Shown here: piece by piece, positions 34,113 through 41,924 of the stretch
Position numbering within the stretch: the stretch's first letter is position 1
Layout: each line of letters starts with the position of its first letter
Assembly: GCF_003284965.1 (NCBI RefSeq)
Contig: NZ_QMEW01000030.1
Coordinates: 1 to 64,000, forward strand
Direction: 5' to 3'
Source of the DNA: Mycolicibacterium sp. GF69
GTDB taxonomy: Bacteria > Actinomycetota > Actinomycetes > Mycobacteriales > Mycobacteriaceae
Length of the DNA stretch: 64,000 nucleotides
Translations under genes and position numbers: made by a program
The notes under the pieces: model-generated
The model's database searches: none
Told to the model about the DNA's origin: nothing
Seen by the model: only the letters and a program-made list of their open reading frames with translations

Positions 34113-34943
34113 CTACACCCAGTACGGCACGCGGGCGCGGTACTGGCGCATCGCGATGGCCGCGAAAATCCAGCCGATCACCGTCAACGCGATCACCACC
34201 AGCCAGTGGCGTAGTTCCTGATCGGCGCCGAGCAGCGGGGCGCGCACGATGTCGAGGTAATGCAGCAGCGGGTTGAGTTCGACGATCTTGGCGTACTGGG
34301 CCGCGCCCTGCTGTTGCAGGGTGGACTCGTTCCAGATGATCGGCGTCATGAAGAACAACAACTGCACCAGGCTGTTCAGCAGCGGGCTGATGTCGCGGTA
34401 GCGGGTGGCCAGGATGCCGAAGCACAGCGACACCCAGACGCAGTTGAGCACGAGCAGCCCCAGCGCCGGGATGACCGCCAGATCGGTCCATTTCCACGGC
34501 TTGGGATAGATGATCGCGATGATCACGAAGATGATCATGTTGTGCCCGAACAGAATCAGCTGGCGCCAGACCAGCCGGTAGACGTGCACGGACAGCGGCG
34601 TCGGCAACTGTTTGATCAGGCCCTCGTTGGCGACGAACACGTCGGCGCCCTCCAGGATCGCCGCGTTGATCAGGTTCCACACGATCAGCCCGAGGGTGAC
34701 GTATGGAAGGTGTTCGGACAGTTCGAGTTTGAACAGTTTCGAATACAGCAGGCCCATGGCGACCGCGGTGGCGCCGGTGGCGATCGTGATCCAGAACGGA
34801 CCCAGCACCGAGCGCCGGTAGCGCTGTTTGATGTCCTGCCAGCCGAGGTGCAGCCAGAGTTCGCGCTTGCCGAAGCCGGCGACCAGGTCGCCCCACGCCC
34901 GGCCCATCGTCCTCGACTGCGCGGCGGCGTCAGTGAACGTCAC
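34113..34943 (-). CDS. wzm: Galactan exporter permease Wzm
   Basis: This 276-residue ABC-2 type permease has about six helices. With Wzt it moves lipid-linked galactan across the inner membrane. WQDIKQRYRRSVLGPFWI near residues 35-52 is the amphipathic entrance helix typical of O-antigen and teichoate exporters, and FFMTPIIWNESTL is the conserved ABC-2 segment. The GTG start overlaps the glfT1 stop (GTGA). The gene order wzt-glfT1-wzm matches Rv3781-Rv3783. Confidence 0.93.
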   Translation of the reverse strand: MTFTDAAAQSRTMGRAWGDLVAGFGKRELWLHLGWQDIKQRYRRSVLGPFWITIATGATAVAMGLLYSKLFKLELSEHLPYVTLGLIVWNLINAAILEGADVFVANEGLIKQLPTPLSVHVYRLVWRQLILFGHNMIIFVIIAIIYPKPWKWTDLAVIPALGLLVLNCVWVSLCFGILATRYRDISPLLNSLVQLLFFMTPIIWNESTLQQQGAAQYAKIVELNPLLHYLDIVRAPLLGADQELRHWLVVIALTVIGWIFAAIAMRQYRARVPYWV

Positions 34944-35881
34944 GGCCTTCCGAACCTTTCCTTACGGCCCATGCGCCGCAACCGAATCCAATCCATCAGC
35001 CCGGCGGGGTCACGGCGCGACACCAGGAAGAACCACCCGAAGCGCGCCCACTCCTGCAACTGCAGACGGCGCAGTCCGGGCTGCGACAGCAGGTAGCCGC
35101 GGTTGCGATAGGTATAAAAACGTTTGGCAGCGTTTTCCGGATACTGGGTGTGCATCCGGCCACCGAGGATGGGCTTGAACTCGTCGCCGCCCTGCGGGTG
35201 CAGGTACACCGCGTTCAGACAGGTGCCGAACGGCAGACCGGAGCGCACCAACCTGCGGTGCAGTTCGGTTTCGTCGCCGCGCACGAACAACCGCAGATCC
35301 GGCACGCCGACCACCTCCAACGTCGAGGCGGCGAACAGCGCCCCGTTGAACAACGACGCGATTCCCGGCAGCAGATCTGTCCCGGACTCGGTGCGCAGCT
35401 CGTCGACCCGGCGCCGCCACACGAGGCCGCGACGCAGCGGAAACGCCAGTCGCCCCGGGTCGGTCATGTCGCACACCACCGGGGAGACCTCGGCAAGTCC
35501 GTGGCGGGCGGCGCAGTCCAGCAGGGTGCGCAGCACCTCCGAGTCCGCGGGCCGCCCGTCGTCGTCGGCCAGCCAAACCCAGTCCGCTCCCAAGGCGAGG
35601 GCATGCAGCATGCCCAACGCGAAACCACCTGCGCCGCCGAGGTTTCGGCGTGAACCCACATATGTGGTGGGGATGGGCTGGCCGGCCACCAGCTCGGCGA
35701 CCCGCGAGTCACCCCCGTCGGAGAAGTCGTTGTCGACGACGATCAGGTGGTCAGGCACCCGGGTCTGGGCCGACACCACCTCCAGCGATTTGGCCAGTTC
35801 GTCGGGCCGCCGGTGGGTGACCACCACCGCGCACACGACGGGGCTGGTTGGCTCCTCGGGCAAGCCCTCGTCGGCGGTCAT
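34940..35881 (-). CDS. glfT1: Galactofuranosyltransferase GlfT1
   Basis: This 313-residue GT2-family enzyme adds the first two galactofuranose units from UDP-galactofuranose to the decaprenyl-linked rhamnose acceptor, before GlfT2 polymerises the galactan. The GT-A nucleotide segment is CAVVVTHRRPDEL (17-29), the metal motif is WLADDDGRP, and the acceptor region contains FVRGDETELHRRL. Its ATG overlaps the wzt stop (ATGA), and its stop overlaps wzm, so initiation and export of galactan are translationally linked. Confidence 0.94.
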   Translation of the reverse strand: MTADEGLPEEPTSPVVCAVVVTHRRPDELAKSLEVVSAQTRVPDHLIVVDNDFSDGGDSRVAELVAGQPIPTTYVGSRRNLGGAGGFALGMLHALALGADWVWLADDDGRPADSEVLRTLLDCAARHGLAEVSPVVCDMTDPGRLAFPLRRGLVWRRRVDELRTESGTDLLPGIASLFNGALFAASTLEVVGVPDLRLFVRGDETELHRRLVRSGLPFGTCLNAVYLHPQGGDEFKPILGGRMHTQYPENAAKRFYTYRNRGYLLSQPGLRRLQLQEWARFGWFFLVSRRDPAGLMDWIRLRRMGRKERFGRP

Positions 35882-36669
35882 CCCTGACGCGTCTCTTCGA
35901 GTACCTCGCGGACGTGACGGGCGGCGTCCTCGCCTTCATAGGCGCCGACGACCTCTTCGATACCGCCCGTCATCTTGATCGTCCCGTGGTCGATCCACAT
36001 CGCGGTGTTGCAGAGCCGGGCGAGGAACTCGTTGGAGTGGCTGGCGAACACCAGGATGCCCGAACGCGCGACGAGCTCGGACAACCGGCTCTGCGCCTTC
36101 TTCAGGAATTCGGCGTCCACCGCGCCGATCCCCTCGTCGAGGAGCAGGATCTCGGGGTCGATGCTGGTCACTACGCCCATCGCGAGGCGTACCCGCATAC
36201 CGGTGGAGTACGTGCGCAACGGCATCGACAGGTAGTCGCCCAGTTCGGTGAACTCGGCGATCTCGTCGACCTTGGCCAGCATCTGCTTGCGCGTCTGGCC
36301 CAGGAACAGCCCGCGGATGATGATGTTCTCGAACCCCGAGATCTCTGGATCCATGCCGACGCCGAGGTCGAACACCGGAGCCACCCGGCCGCTCACCGTC
36401 GCCACCCCGCGGGTGGGCTCGTAGATGCCCGACAGCAGCCGCAGCAGTGTGGACTTGCCTGCGCCGTTGTGCCCGACCAGGCCGACGCGGTCGCCGAGCT
36501 CCAGCGACATGGTGATGTCCCGCAGCGCCTCGATGACCACGACGTTGGAGTCGTTTCGCCCGATCGCGCCGCCTGCCTTGCCGAGGAACGCCTTTTTCAG
36601 CGAGCGCGACTTCGCATCGAAGATCGGAAACTCCACCCACGCGTTGCGGGTCTCGATGTGCGGGGCCAC
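35878..36669 (-). CDS. wzt: Galactan exporter ATPase Wzt
   Basis: This 263-residue ABC ATPase shows Walker A GHNGAGKST, signature YSTGMRVRL, Walker B EILLLDEGIGAVD and the switch His in FASHS. It lacks the C-terminal carbohydrate-binding domain found in some O-antigen exporters, as expected for the mycobacterial type. The GTG start has AGGAG 7 bases upstream. It begins 21 bases after the bpa stop, so bpa-wzt-glfT1-wzm may be one transcript. Confidence 0.94.
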   Translation of the reverse strand: MAPHIETRNAWVEFPIFDAKSRSLKKAFLGKAGGAIGRNDSNVVVIEALRDITMSLELGDRVGLVGHNGAGKSTLLRLLSGIYEPTRGVATVSGRVAPVFDLGVGMDPEISGFENIIIRGLFLGQTRKQMLAKVDEIAEFTELGDYLSMPLRTYSTGMRVRLAMGVVTSIDPEILLLDEGIGAVDAEFLKKAQSRLSELVARSGILVFASHSNEFLARLCNTAMWIDHGTIKMTGGIEEVVGAYEGEDAARHVREVLEETRQG

Positions 36670-36690
36670 CTGCCGGCTCCTATTCGAAAA

Positions 36691-37281
36691 TCACAGATAC
36701 TGTCCGGTCCCGTGTTGCCCCGGTGGGCCGCCGCGGACCGCCATTCCCGGTGGCAGCGCACCCTGTCCCCGCATCTGCTCCAGCTGCTGGCGTGCCGCCA
36801 TCTGCTGGGCGAAAAGCGCGGTCTGGATGCCGTGGAACAGCCCCTCCAGCCAGCCGACCAGCTGCGCCTGGGCGATCCGTAGCTCGGCGTCGGAAGGCAC
36901 ACCGTCCTCGGTGAACGGCAGCGTGAGCCGCTCGAGCTCGTCGCGCAGCTCGGGAGCGAGCCCCTCCTCGAGTTCGGAGATGCTGGTGCGGTGGATCTCA
37001 CGGAGCCGGCTGCGGCTGGCGTCGTCGAGCGGCGCGGCCCGCACCTCCTCGAGGAGCTGCTTGATCATGGTGCCGATCCGCATCACTTTCGCCGGCTGCT
37101 CGACGAGGTCGGTCAGCGACTTGCCGTCGCCCTCATCGTCGGCATCGGCATCGGCCGCGCTACGGCTGATGATCTCGATGTTGTCGTCGTCGGTCATAGT
37201 CTCTGGGTTCCCTCTGAGTTCCATCTCATCCGCGCCACTCGTAGCTGCTGTTTCGCGATCCCCGCCAGGGCCGCGAACCAT
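36691..37281 (-). CDS. bpa: Bacterial proteasome activator Bpa/PafE
   Basis: This ring-forming, ATP-independent activator opens the 20S proteasome gate for unfolded substrates such as HspR. The helical core (SLTDLVEQPAKVMRIGTMIK through ELRIAQAQLVGWLEGLFHGI) is nearly identical to Rv3780, and the C-terminal GQYL tail that docks in the proteasome alpha-ring is present. I chose the ATG at 37281 (196 residues) because a TAGTGT -10 element lies exactly 6 bases upstream. The ATG at 37197 (MTDDDNIEII, 168 residues) is a fair alternative, since the first 28 residues look unstructured. Confidence 0.92.
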   Translation of the reverse strand: MVRGPGGDRETAATSGADEMELRGNPETMTDDDNIEIISRSAADADADDEGDGKSLTDLVEQPAKVMRIGTMIKQLLEEVRAAPLDDASRSRLREIHRTSISELEEGLAPELRDELERLTLPFTEDGVPSDAELRIAQAQLVGWLEGLFHGIQTALFAQQMAARQQLEQMRGQGALPPGMAVRGGPPGQHGTGQYL

Positions 37282-37287
37282 CTAGCG

Positions 37288-37293
37288 ACACTA
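37288..37293 (-). promoter_or_regulatory. -10 element (TAGTGT), leaderless start of bpa
   Basis: TAGTGT on the minus strand ends 6 bases before the ATG at 37281. Confidence 0.5.
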
Positions 37294-37518
37294 GTCCGTT
37301 GCACCCCACTCGATTGCCACACCGGGCCGGGGCGAATCTCGCTCTGTTACCGCAAACCCGGCAGTGGGTCGACGGCCCGCACCGGAGCAAACGTCGTGAC
37401 CCCCGCCCACCGGAGCCGATGGCCGTCTGCGTTAACTTGCCGATCTGATTGCCGGTCGCTGGGGCGCTGACCAGCAACGGCGACGGGCTTAGCGTCCCGT
37501 TCGCGAAGGTCACTGGAC

Positions 37519-37524
37519 TAGTAT
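37519..37524 (+). promoter_or_regulatory. -10 element (TAGTAT) upstream of the SufS-like gene
   Basis: TAGTAT lies about 100 bases before the ATG at 37625. The resulting transcript would have a leader of about 95 bases ending in a GAAGGTGGG ribosome site. Confidence 0.4.
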
Positions 37525-37624
37525 GGCTGCGCAACAGACCCAGTCCGACATGGCGGGTCGGGTCGGTTATCGGCCAGAATCGTGTCGGTTTGTGAAACTC
37601 ACGGACGCTCGAAGGTGGGCTGGC

Positions 37625-38821
37625 ATGGCATACGACGTCGCCCGGGTGCGCGGGTTGCACCCGTCCCTGGGCGATGGGTGGGTGCGTTTCGACGCCCAGC
37701 ACGGCATGCTGCTGCCCGACACCGTCGGCCGCGCGGTGTCCACGGCTTTCCGCGGGTCGATGGCCACGCCGCTCGGTCCGCATCCGTCGGCGCAGCGCAG
37801 CGCCGCCGTTCTGGAGGCCGCCCGGGTGGCGGTGGCCGACCTGGTCAACGCCGATCCGCGCGGGGTGGTGTTGGGCGCCGATCGCGCAATCCTGTTGACC
37901 TCGCTGGCCGACGCGTCGTCTTCCCGGGTCGGTCTGGGCTACGAGGTGGTGGTCACCCGGCTCGACGACGAGGCCAACATCGCACCGTGGTTGCGCGCAG
38001 CCAATCGCTATGGGGCGAAAGTGAAGTGGGCCGAGGTCGACATCGAGACCGGCGAACTGCCCAGCTGGCAGTGGGAGAGCCTGGTCACCAGGCCGACCCG
38101 GTTGGTGGCGATTACGTCGGCCTCGTCGACTCTGGGCACGATGACCGATCTGCGGGCGGTGACGAAGCTGGCACGCGACCAGGGCGCCCTGGTCGTCGTC
38201 GACCACTCCGCGGCCGCGCCCTACCAACTGATCAACATCGACGAGACCGACGTGGACGTGGTGGCGGTCAACGCGCTTGCCTGGGGCGGTCCGCCGATCG
38301 GGGCGCTGGTCTTCCGCGATCCCTCGCTCATCGACACATTCGGTTCGGTGTCGCTGGACCCGTATGCCACCGGGGCGGCGCGGTTGGAGGTCGGCGCACA
38401 CCAGTTCGGTCTGCTCGCCGGCGTGGTGGCCAGCATCGAGTACCTCGCCTCGCTGGACGAGAACGCGAACGGCACGCGCCGTGAACGGCTGGGCATCTCG
38501 ATGCAGTCGGCGAACGCCTACATGAGCCGGTTGTTCGACTATCTGCTGATCTCGCTGCGGTCGCTGGCGACCGTCATGGTGATCGGCCAACCAGAAGCGC
38601 GCATACCTGTGCTGAGCTTCGCGGTCCGCGATGTGCCCGCCGAACGGGTGGTGCAGCGCTTGGCCGACAACGGCATCTTGGCGATCTCGAACGCGAACTC
38701 GCGGGTGCTCGACGCCATCGGCGTCAACGACATCGGTGGGGCCGTGACGGTGGGACTGGCGCACTACACCACCACAGCCGAGGTCGATCAGCTCGTACGC
38801 ACCCTGGCTTCCCTGGGTTGA
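37625..38821 (+). CDS. SufS/class-V aminotransferase-fold protein lacking catalytic residues
   Basis: This 398-residue homologue of Rv3778c is usually labelled a cysteine desulfurase or aminotransferase. The fold signature is clear (RLDDEANIAPW, VDHSAAAPY with Asp193, GVHQF-like GAHQFGLLAG). However, the Schiff-base Lys of the HKLYGP motif is replaced: NALAWGGPPIG has Ala219 in that place. No Cys occurs anywhere in the protein, so a desulfurase mechanism is excluded. It is likely a pseudoenzyme with a binding or structural role. The start is chosen from the GAAGGTGGG ribosome site and from agreement with the M. tuberculosis N-terminus MAYDVARVRGLHPSLG. Confidence 0.85.
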   Translation: MAYDVARVRGLHPSLGDGWVRFDAQHGMLLPDTVGRAVSTAFRGSMATPLGPHPSAQRSAAVLEAARVAVADLVNADPRGVVLGADRAILLTSLADASSSRVGLGYEVVVTRLDDEANIAPWLRAANRYGAKVKWAEVDIETGELPSWQWESLVTRPTRLVAITSASSTLGTMTDLRAVTKLARDQGALVVVDHSAAAPYQLINIDETDVDVVAVNALAWGGPPIGALVFRDPSLIDTFGSVSLDPYATGAARLEVGAHQFGLLAGVVASIEYLASLDENANGTRRERLGISMQSANAYMSRLFDYLLISLRSLATVMVIGQPEARIPVLSFAVRDVPAERVVQRLADNGILAISNANSRVLDAIGVNDIGGAVTVGLAHYTTTAEVDQLVRTLASLG

Positions 38822-38825
38822 CGCG

Positions 38826-39800
38826 CTAATCCGCTACGCGCAGAAGGACTTTCCCCGAAACCTCGCCTGACTGCAGGAGTTCGTGCGCCGCGCCGGCCTC
38901 CTGCACCGGGTACTCCGCCCCGATGATCGGCCGGATTTCGCCGCGCTCGACCATCGGCCACACGTTGGCCACCACTTCGGCGACAACCTCGCTCTTGCTG
39001 CCGTGGCCGCTGACCGGGCGGGCACGAAGCGCCGTGGCGATGACCCCCGCACGCTTGCCCAGCAGCTTGCCGATGTTGAGTTCGGCCTTCACGCCGCCCT
39101 GCATGCCGATGATCACCAAGCGGCCGTCGTGGCCCAGCGCGTCGATGTTGCGGTCGAGGTAGGCCGCGCCCATGATGTCGAGGATCACGTCGGCGCCGCC
39201 CTCGGCCCCGATGCGCTCCACGAAGTCCTCGTCGCGGTAGTTGATCGTCACCTCCGCCCCGAGTTCGGCGCACAGGTCGAGCTTCTGGGCCGATCCGGCG
39301 GTCACGGCCACGCGGCAGCCCAGCGCGCGGCCCACCTGGATGGCGTGCGTGCCGATGCCGCTGGCCCCGCCGTGCACGAGCATCAGTTGTCCCGCCGTCA
39401 GGCCGGCCGTCATCACCAGGTTCGACCACACGGTGCAGGCCACCTCGGGCAGGCCGGCGGCCTCGTGCAGCGACACCGAAGCGGGAAGCGGCATCACCTG
39501 ACCGGCCGGCACCGCCACGTACTCGGCATACCCCCCGCCTGCCAGCAGCGCGCAAACCTGTTGCCCGACCGACCATTCGGAGACGTTGTCGCCGACCGCC
39601 GCCACCGTTCCGGACACCTCGAGGCCGAGAATCTCGCTCGCGCCGGGAGGTGGCGGGTACTTGCCTACCGCCTGCAGCAGGTCGGCCCGGTTGATGCCGG
39701 CGGTGGCGACCTTGATCAGCAGTTCGTCGGCCTCGGGTGCGACGTCGGGAACTTCCTGCCAGCTCAGTCGGCCTTCCGGCCCGGCCACGATCGCGTGCAT
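38826..39800 (-). CDS. Zinc-independent NAD(P)H:quinone oxidoreductase (Rv3777 type)
   Basis: This 324-residue medium-chain dehydrogenase belongs to the quinone oxidoreductase / PIG3 group. It has GINRADLLQAVGKYPPPPG at the active-site loop, the nucleotide motif LMLVHGGASGIGTHAIQ and VILDIMGAAYL, and no structural or catalytic zinc Cys cluster. It probably reduces quinones or enones with NADPH. It is transcribed divergently from a MarR regulator that is its probable controller. The ATG start has a TAGCGT -10 element 7 bases upstream. Confidence 0.88.
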   Translation of the reverse strand: MHAIVAGPEGRLSWQEVPDVAPEADELLIKVATAGINRADLLQAVGKYPPPPGASEILGLEVSGTVAAVGDNVSEWSVGQQVCALLAGGGYAEYVAVPAGQVMPLPASVSLHEAAGLPEVACTVWSNLVMTAGLTAGQLMLVHGGASGIGTHAIQVGRALGCRVAVTAGSAQKLDLCAELGAEVTINYRDEDFVERIGAEGGADVILDIMGAAYLDRNIDALGHDGRLVIIGMQGGVKAELNIGKLLGKRAGVIATALRARPVSGHGSKSEVVAEVVANVWPMVERGEIRPIIGAEYPVQEAGAAHELLQSGEVSGKVLLRVAD

Positions 39801-39807
39801 CCAGATA

Positions 39808-39813
39808 ACGCTA
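39808..39813 (-). promoter_or_regulatory. -10 element (TAGCGT), leaderless start at 39800
   Basis: TAGCGT on the minus strand ends 7 bases before the quinone oxidoreductase ATG. Confidence 0.5.
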
Positions 39814-39866
39814 CTACCCTGCGAGAACAGTCCTGCGAATCCGTCGCCAGCAATGTCGTGCGCGTT

Positions 39867-39872
39867 TACTAT
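39867..39872 (+). promoter_or_regulatory. -10 element (TACTAT), leaderless start at 39879
   Basis: TACTAT ends 6 bases before the MarR ATG. The two divergent -10 elements lie about 54 bases apart, so one bound regulator could block both. Confidence 0.55.
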
Positions 39873-39878
39873 GACCGC

Positions 39879-40391
39879 ATGGAGGGGATTATCGCGGGTC
39901 GTACCGCGGGGGATATGCCGGGACTGGACATCGCTGAACAACGGTCCTGGCAAAACTATTTGGATGCGGCGCTGCGCCTGTACGCGACTTTGAACCGGTC
40001 GCTCGTGGACACACATCATCTGACGCTGAACGACGTGCGGTTGCTGGACATCTTGGACAAATCCGCGACGGGATCGGCCCGCATGGGTGATCTCGCCGAG
40101 GGGTTGATGTCGCTACCGAGCCGCGTCACCAGGCAGATCCGCCGGCTGGAACTGCAGGGCCTCGTGCGCCGCGGCGCCAGCCCGGACGACGGCCGCGGCG
40201 TGTTGGCCAGCATCACCGAGGACGGCCGGACCGCGGTGCGAGGAGCGATGACCACCTACGGTGCGGGCGTGCGTGCGCATTTCCTCGACCGACTGTCACG
40301 GCCGCAGGTCGCAGCGATCGGCGAGAACAGCAGGCGGATCAGCGTCGCGCTCAAGAACGGGTCCGCCAAGGCCAAACTCGGCCGCGTCTGA
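39879..40391 (+). CDS. MarR-family transcriptional regulator
   Basis: This 170-residue winged-helix regulator has the helix-turn-helix MGDLAEGLMSLPSRVTRQIRRLE and the wing RRGASPDDGRGVLASITEDG typical of MarR (Asp-Arg/Gly wing motif). It is probably a dimeric repressor whose ligand is a phenolic or oxidised compound, given the divergent quinone oxidoreductase. The ATG at 39879 is supported by its -10 element; a second ATG at 39915 (MPGLDIAEQ), preceded by a GGGGGA ribosome site, would remove 12 residues and is also plausible. Confidence 0.88.
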   Translation: MEGIIAGRTAGDMPGLDIAEQRSWQNYLDAALRLYATLNRSLVDTHHLTLNDVRLLDILDKSATGSARMGDLAEGLMSLPSRVTRQIRRLELQGLVRRGASPDDGRGVLASITEDGRTAVRGAMTTYGAGVRAHFLDRLSRPQVAAIGENSRRISVALKNGSAKAKLGRV

Positions 40392-40421
40392 GCGATCTGC
40401 CGGTGCCGTACCCTTGTCGGC

Positions 40422-40508
40422 GGTGGCGTGGCAGAGCGGCCTAATGCACTCGCCTTGAAAGCGAGAGACGGCTAACACCGTCCGGGGGTTCAAATCCCTC
40501 CGCCACCG
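40422..40508 (+). tRNA. tRNA-Ser (anticodon UGA)
   Basis: The 87-base cloverleaf has acceptor stem ggtggcg / cgccacc, anticodon stem ctcgc / gcgag with loop cttgaaa (UGA), a long variable arm of the serine type, and ggttcaaatcc in the T arm. CCA is not encoded. It stands between the MarR gene and a small membrane protein gene. Confidence 0.95.
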
Positions 40509-40593
40509 CTCATCGGGCCGGGGTGTGGCTGCTTGACAGCAGGCTGTGACGGGCAATGTGCTCGAGCTCGGATGTAAACGACCCCGATCGCAC

Positions 40594-40599
40594 TAGCGT
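40594..40599 (+). promoter_or_regulatory. -10 element (TAGCGT), leaderless start at 40606
   Basis: TAGCGT ends 6 bases before the ATG at 40606. Confidence 0.55.
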
Positions 40600-40605
40600 G
40601 TCGCT

Positions 40606-41016
40606 ATGACCACGCCGACGCGCACCAAAGCCGGGTTGGTCGAGGTGACGCTCATCGTCTTCGGGCTGTATGCGCTGTCCGTGGGGCTGTTCATGATGTT
40701 CGCCCCCGGGGCGTTCTTCGACACGCTCGGCGACTTCGGGGTCCGCAACGATCACTACATCTTCGACAACGCGGCCTTCGAGGTGCCCCAGGGGCTCATG
40801 CTGCTCGCCGCGGTGCGCTGGCAGACCTGGCGCACTCCGGCGCTGGCATTCGCGACCCTGCACTGGGCGCTGCATGCGATCAGCCACCTGATCGACCCGC
40901 ACCACGGCGCGGGCGAGTGGATCGGGTGGCTGGAGGCCGGCGGCTTGGTGTTCACGACGCTGGTGCTGGCGATAGCGCTGCGCGCCAACGTCATTGCGGA
41001 AAAGGCAACGCGCTGA
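40606..41016 (+). CDS. Small four-helix membrane protein
   Basis: This 136-residue inner-membrane protein has four hydrophobic segments (about 12-33, 58-75, 80-98, 108-128). Conserved-looking polar residues occur between them (DTLGDFGVRNDHYIFDN; HAISHLIDPHHG). I do not recognise a family with known function; it resembles uncharacterised actinobacterial proteins with similar His-rich loops. Its stop shares one base with the next start (TGATG), so it is co-translated with the NAD-dependent epimerase-like gene. Confidence 0.75.
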   Translation: MTTPTRTKAGLVEVTLIVFGLYALSVGLFMMFAPGAFFDTLGDFGVRNDHYIFDNAAFEVPQGLMLLAAVRWQTWRTPALAFATLHWALHAISHLIDPHHGAGEWIGWLEAGGLVFTTLVLAIALRANVIAEKATR

Positions 41017-41924
41017 TGCGGGTACTGGTCGCAGGCGCGACGAGTGTGCCGGGAATTCCGTTGTTGCGGGAGTTGACCTCTCGCGGTCACGAGGTGGTCG
41101 GCCTGACCCGGTCCTCGTCGAAAACGCAGCAGATCGCGGAAGCGGGAGCCCAGCCGATGGTGGTCGACGTCTTCGATGCCGCCGGCGTCGACAAGGCGGT
41201 GGCCGATGTCGGTCCGGACCGGGTGGTGTCGCTGCTGACAACGTTGCCGAAGCGTGGGCCCATGCGCGTCAAAGATTTCGAGCCCGCGAAGAAGCTGTGG
41301 GGCGTCGGCGCGCCCAACCTGCTGGCGGCGGCGCAGCGTGCCGGTGTGCGGCGGGTCGTCGCAGAGTCCGTCATCTTCGCCTATGGCTATCCCACCAACG
41401 GTCCGGCACTCATGGACGAAAGCGATCCGTATCCGGGACCGCCTCCGCCCGGCGGTGAGGCGATGTTGGCCGCCTTGCGCGGGATGGAGCACAAGATCCT
41501 GACTTCCGGCGAGCACAGTGACACCGAGGGAATCGTCTTGCGCTACGGCGCTTTCTACGGCCCCGGCGTGCCGCACGACGAGCTGTTCGTGCGGATGGCG
41601 AAATGGCGCGTGACGCTCAACATGGGCGACAGGGGGATTGCGTCCTGGGTCCACATCGATGACGTCGCAAAAGCCACCGCCGACGCACTCGACCGCGGGC
41701 GCGGTGGGCAGATCTACAACATCGTCGACGACCGACCGCAGTCGTTCGACGACTACGCCCGAGAACTGGCCGACAAGCTGGGGCGGCGCAGGCAACGGCG
41801 CATCCCGCGCAATCTCATCAAGCTCGTCGCGCCGTACGGGGTGACCGCGTTCGGCGATACCTGGCTGCCCTTGTCGAACGCCAAGGCCAAGGCCGAGCTG
41901 GGCTGGACCCCTATTCGCCGGTGA
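41016..41924 (+). CDS. NAD-dependent epimerase/dehydratase-family protein
   Basis: This 302-residue extended-SDR protein has an N-terminal Rossmann motif MRVLVAGATSVPG, variant from TGxxGxxG, and a later VLRYGAFYGPG segment typical of extended SDRs, then HIDDVAKAT and YNIVDD. The usual catalytic YxxxK is not clear: ESVIFAYGYPTNG occupies the place. It may therefore be an atypical SDR that binds NAD(P) without standard catalysis. It begins at the stop of the membrane-protein gene. The 3' end overlaps the convergent dienoyl-CoA isomerase-like gene by 14 bases. Confidence 0.8.
   Translation: MRVLVAGATSVPGIPLLRELTSRGHEVVGLTRSSSKTQQIAEAGAQPMVVDVFDAAGVDKAVADVGPDRVVSLLTTLPKRGPMRVKDFEPAKKLWGVGAPNLLAAAQRAGVRRVVAESVIFAYGYPTNGPALMDESDPYPGPPPPGGEAMLAALRGMEHKILTSGEHSDTEGIVLRYGAFYGPGVPHDELFVRMAKWRVTLNMGDRGIASWVHIDDVAKATADALDRGRGGQIYNIVDDRPQSFDDYARELADKLGRRRQRRIPRNLIKLVAPYGVTAFGDTWLPLSNAKAKAELGWTPIRR

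Larger units (their letters stand above)
37282..37624. other. 343-base divergent intergenic region
   Basis: It holds the bpa -10 element (37288-37293, minus) and a plus-strand TAGTAT (37519-37524) that would give the downstream gene a leader near 95 bases. An ATG at 37523 overlaps that element and is unlikely to be used. I see no RNA gene; the rest shows no convincing structure. Confidence 0.55.

Noticed and set aside
37523..38821. Longer start for the SufS-like gene
   Set aside because: The ATG at 37523 overlaps a good -10 box, and the extra 34 residues have no counterpart in the M. tuberculosis protein.
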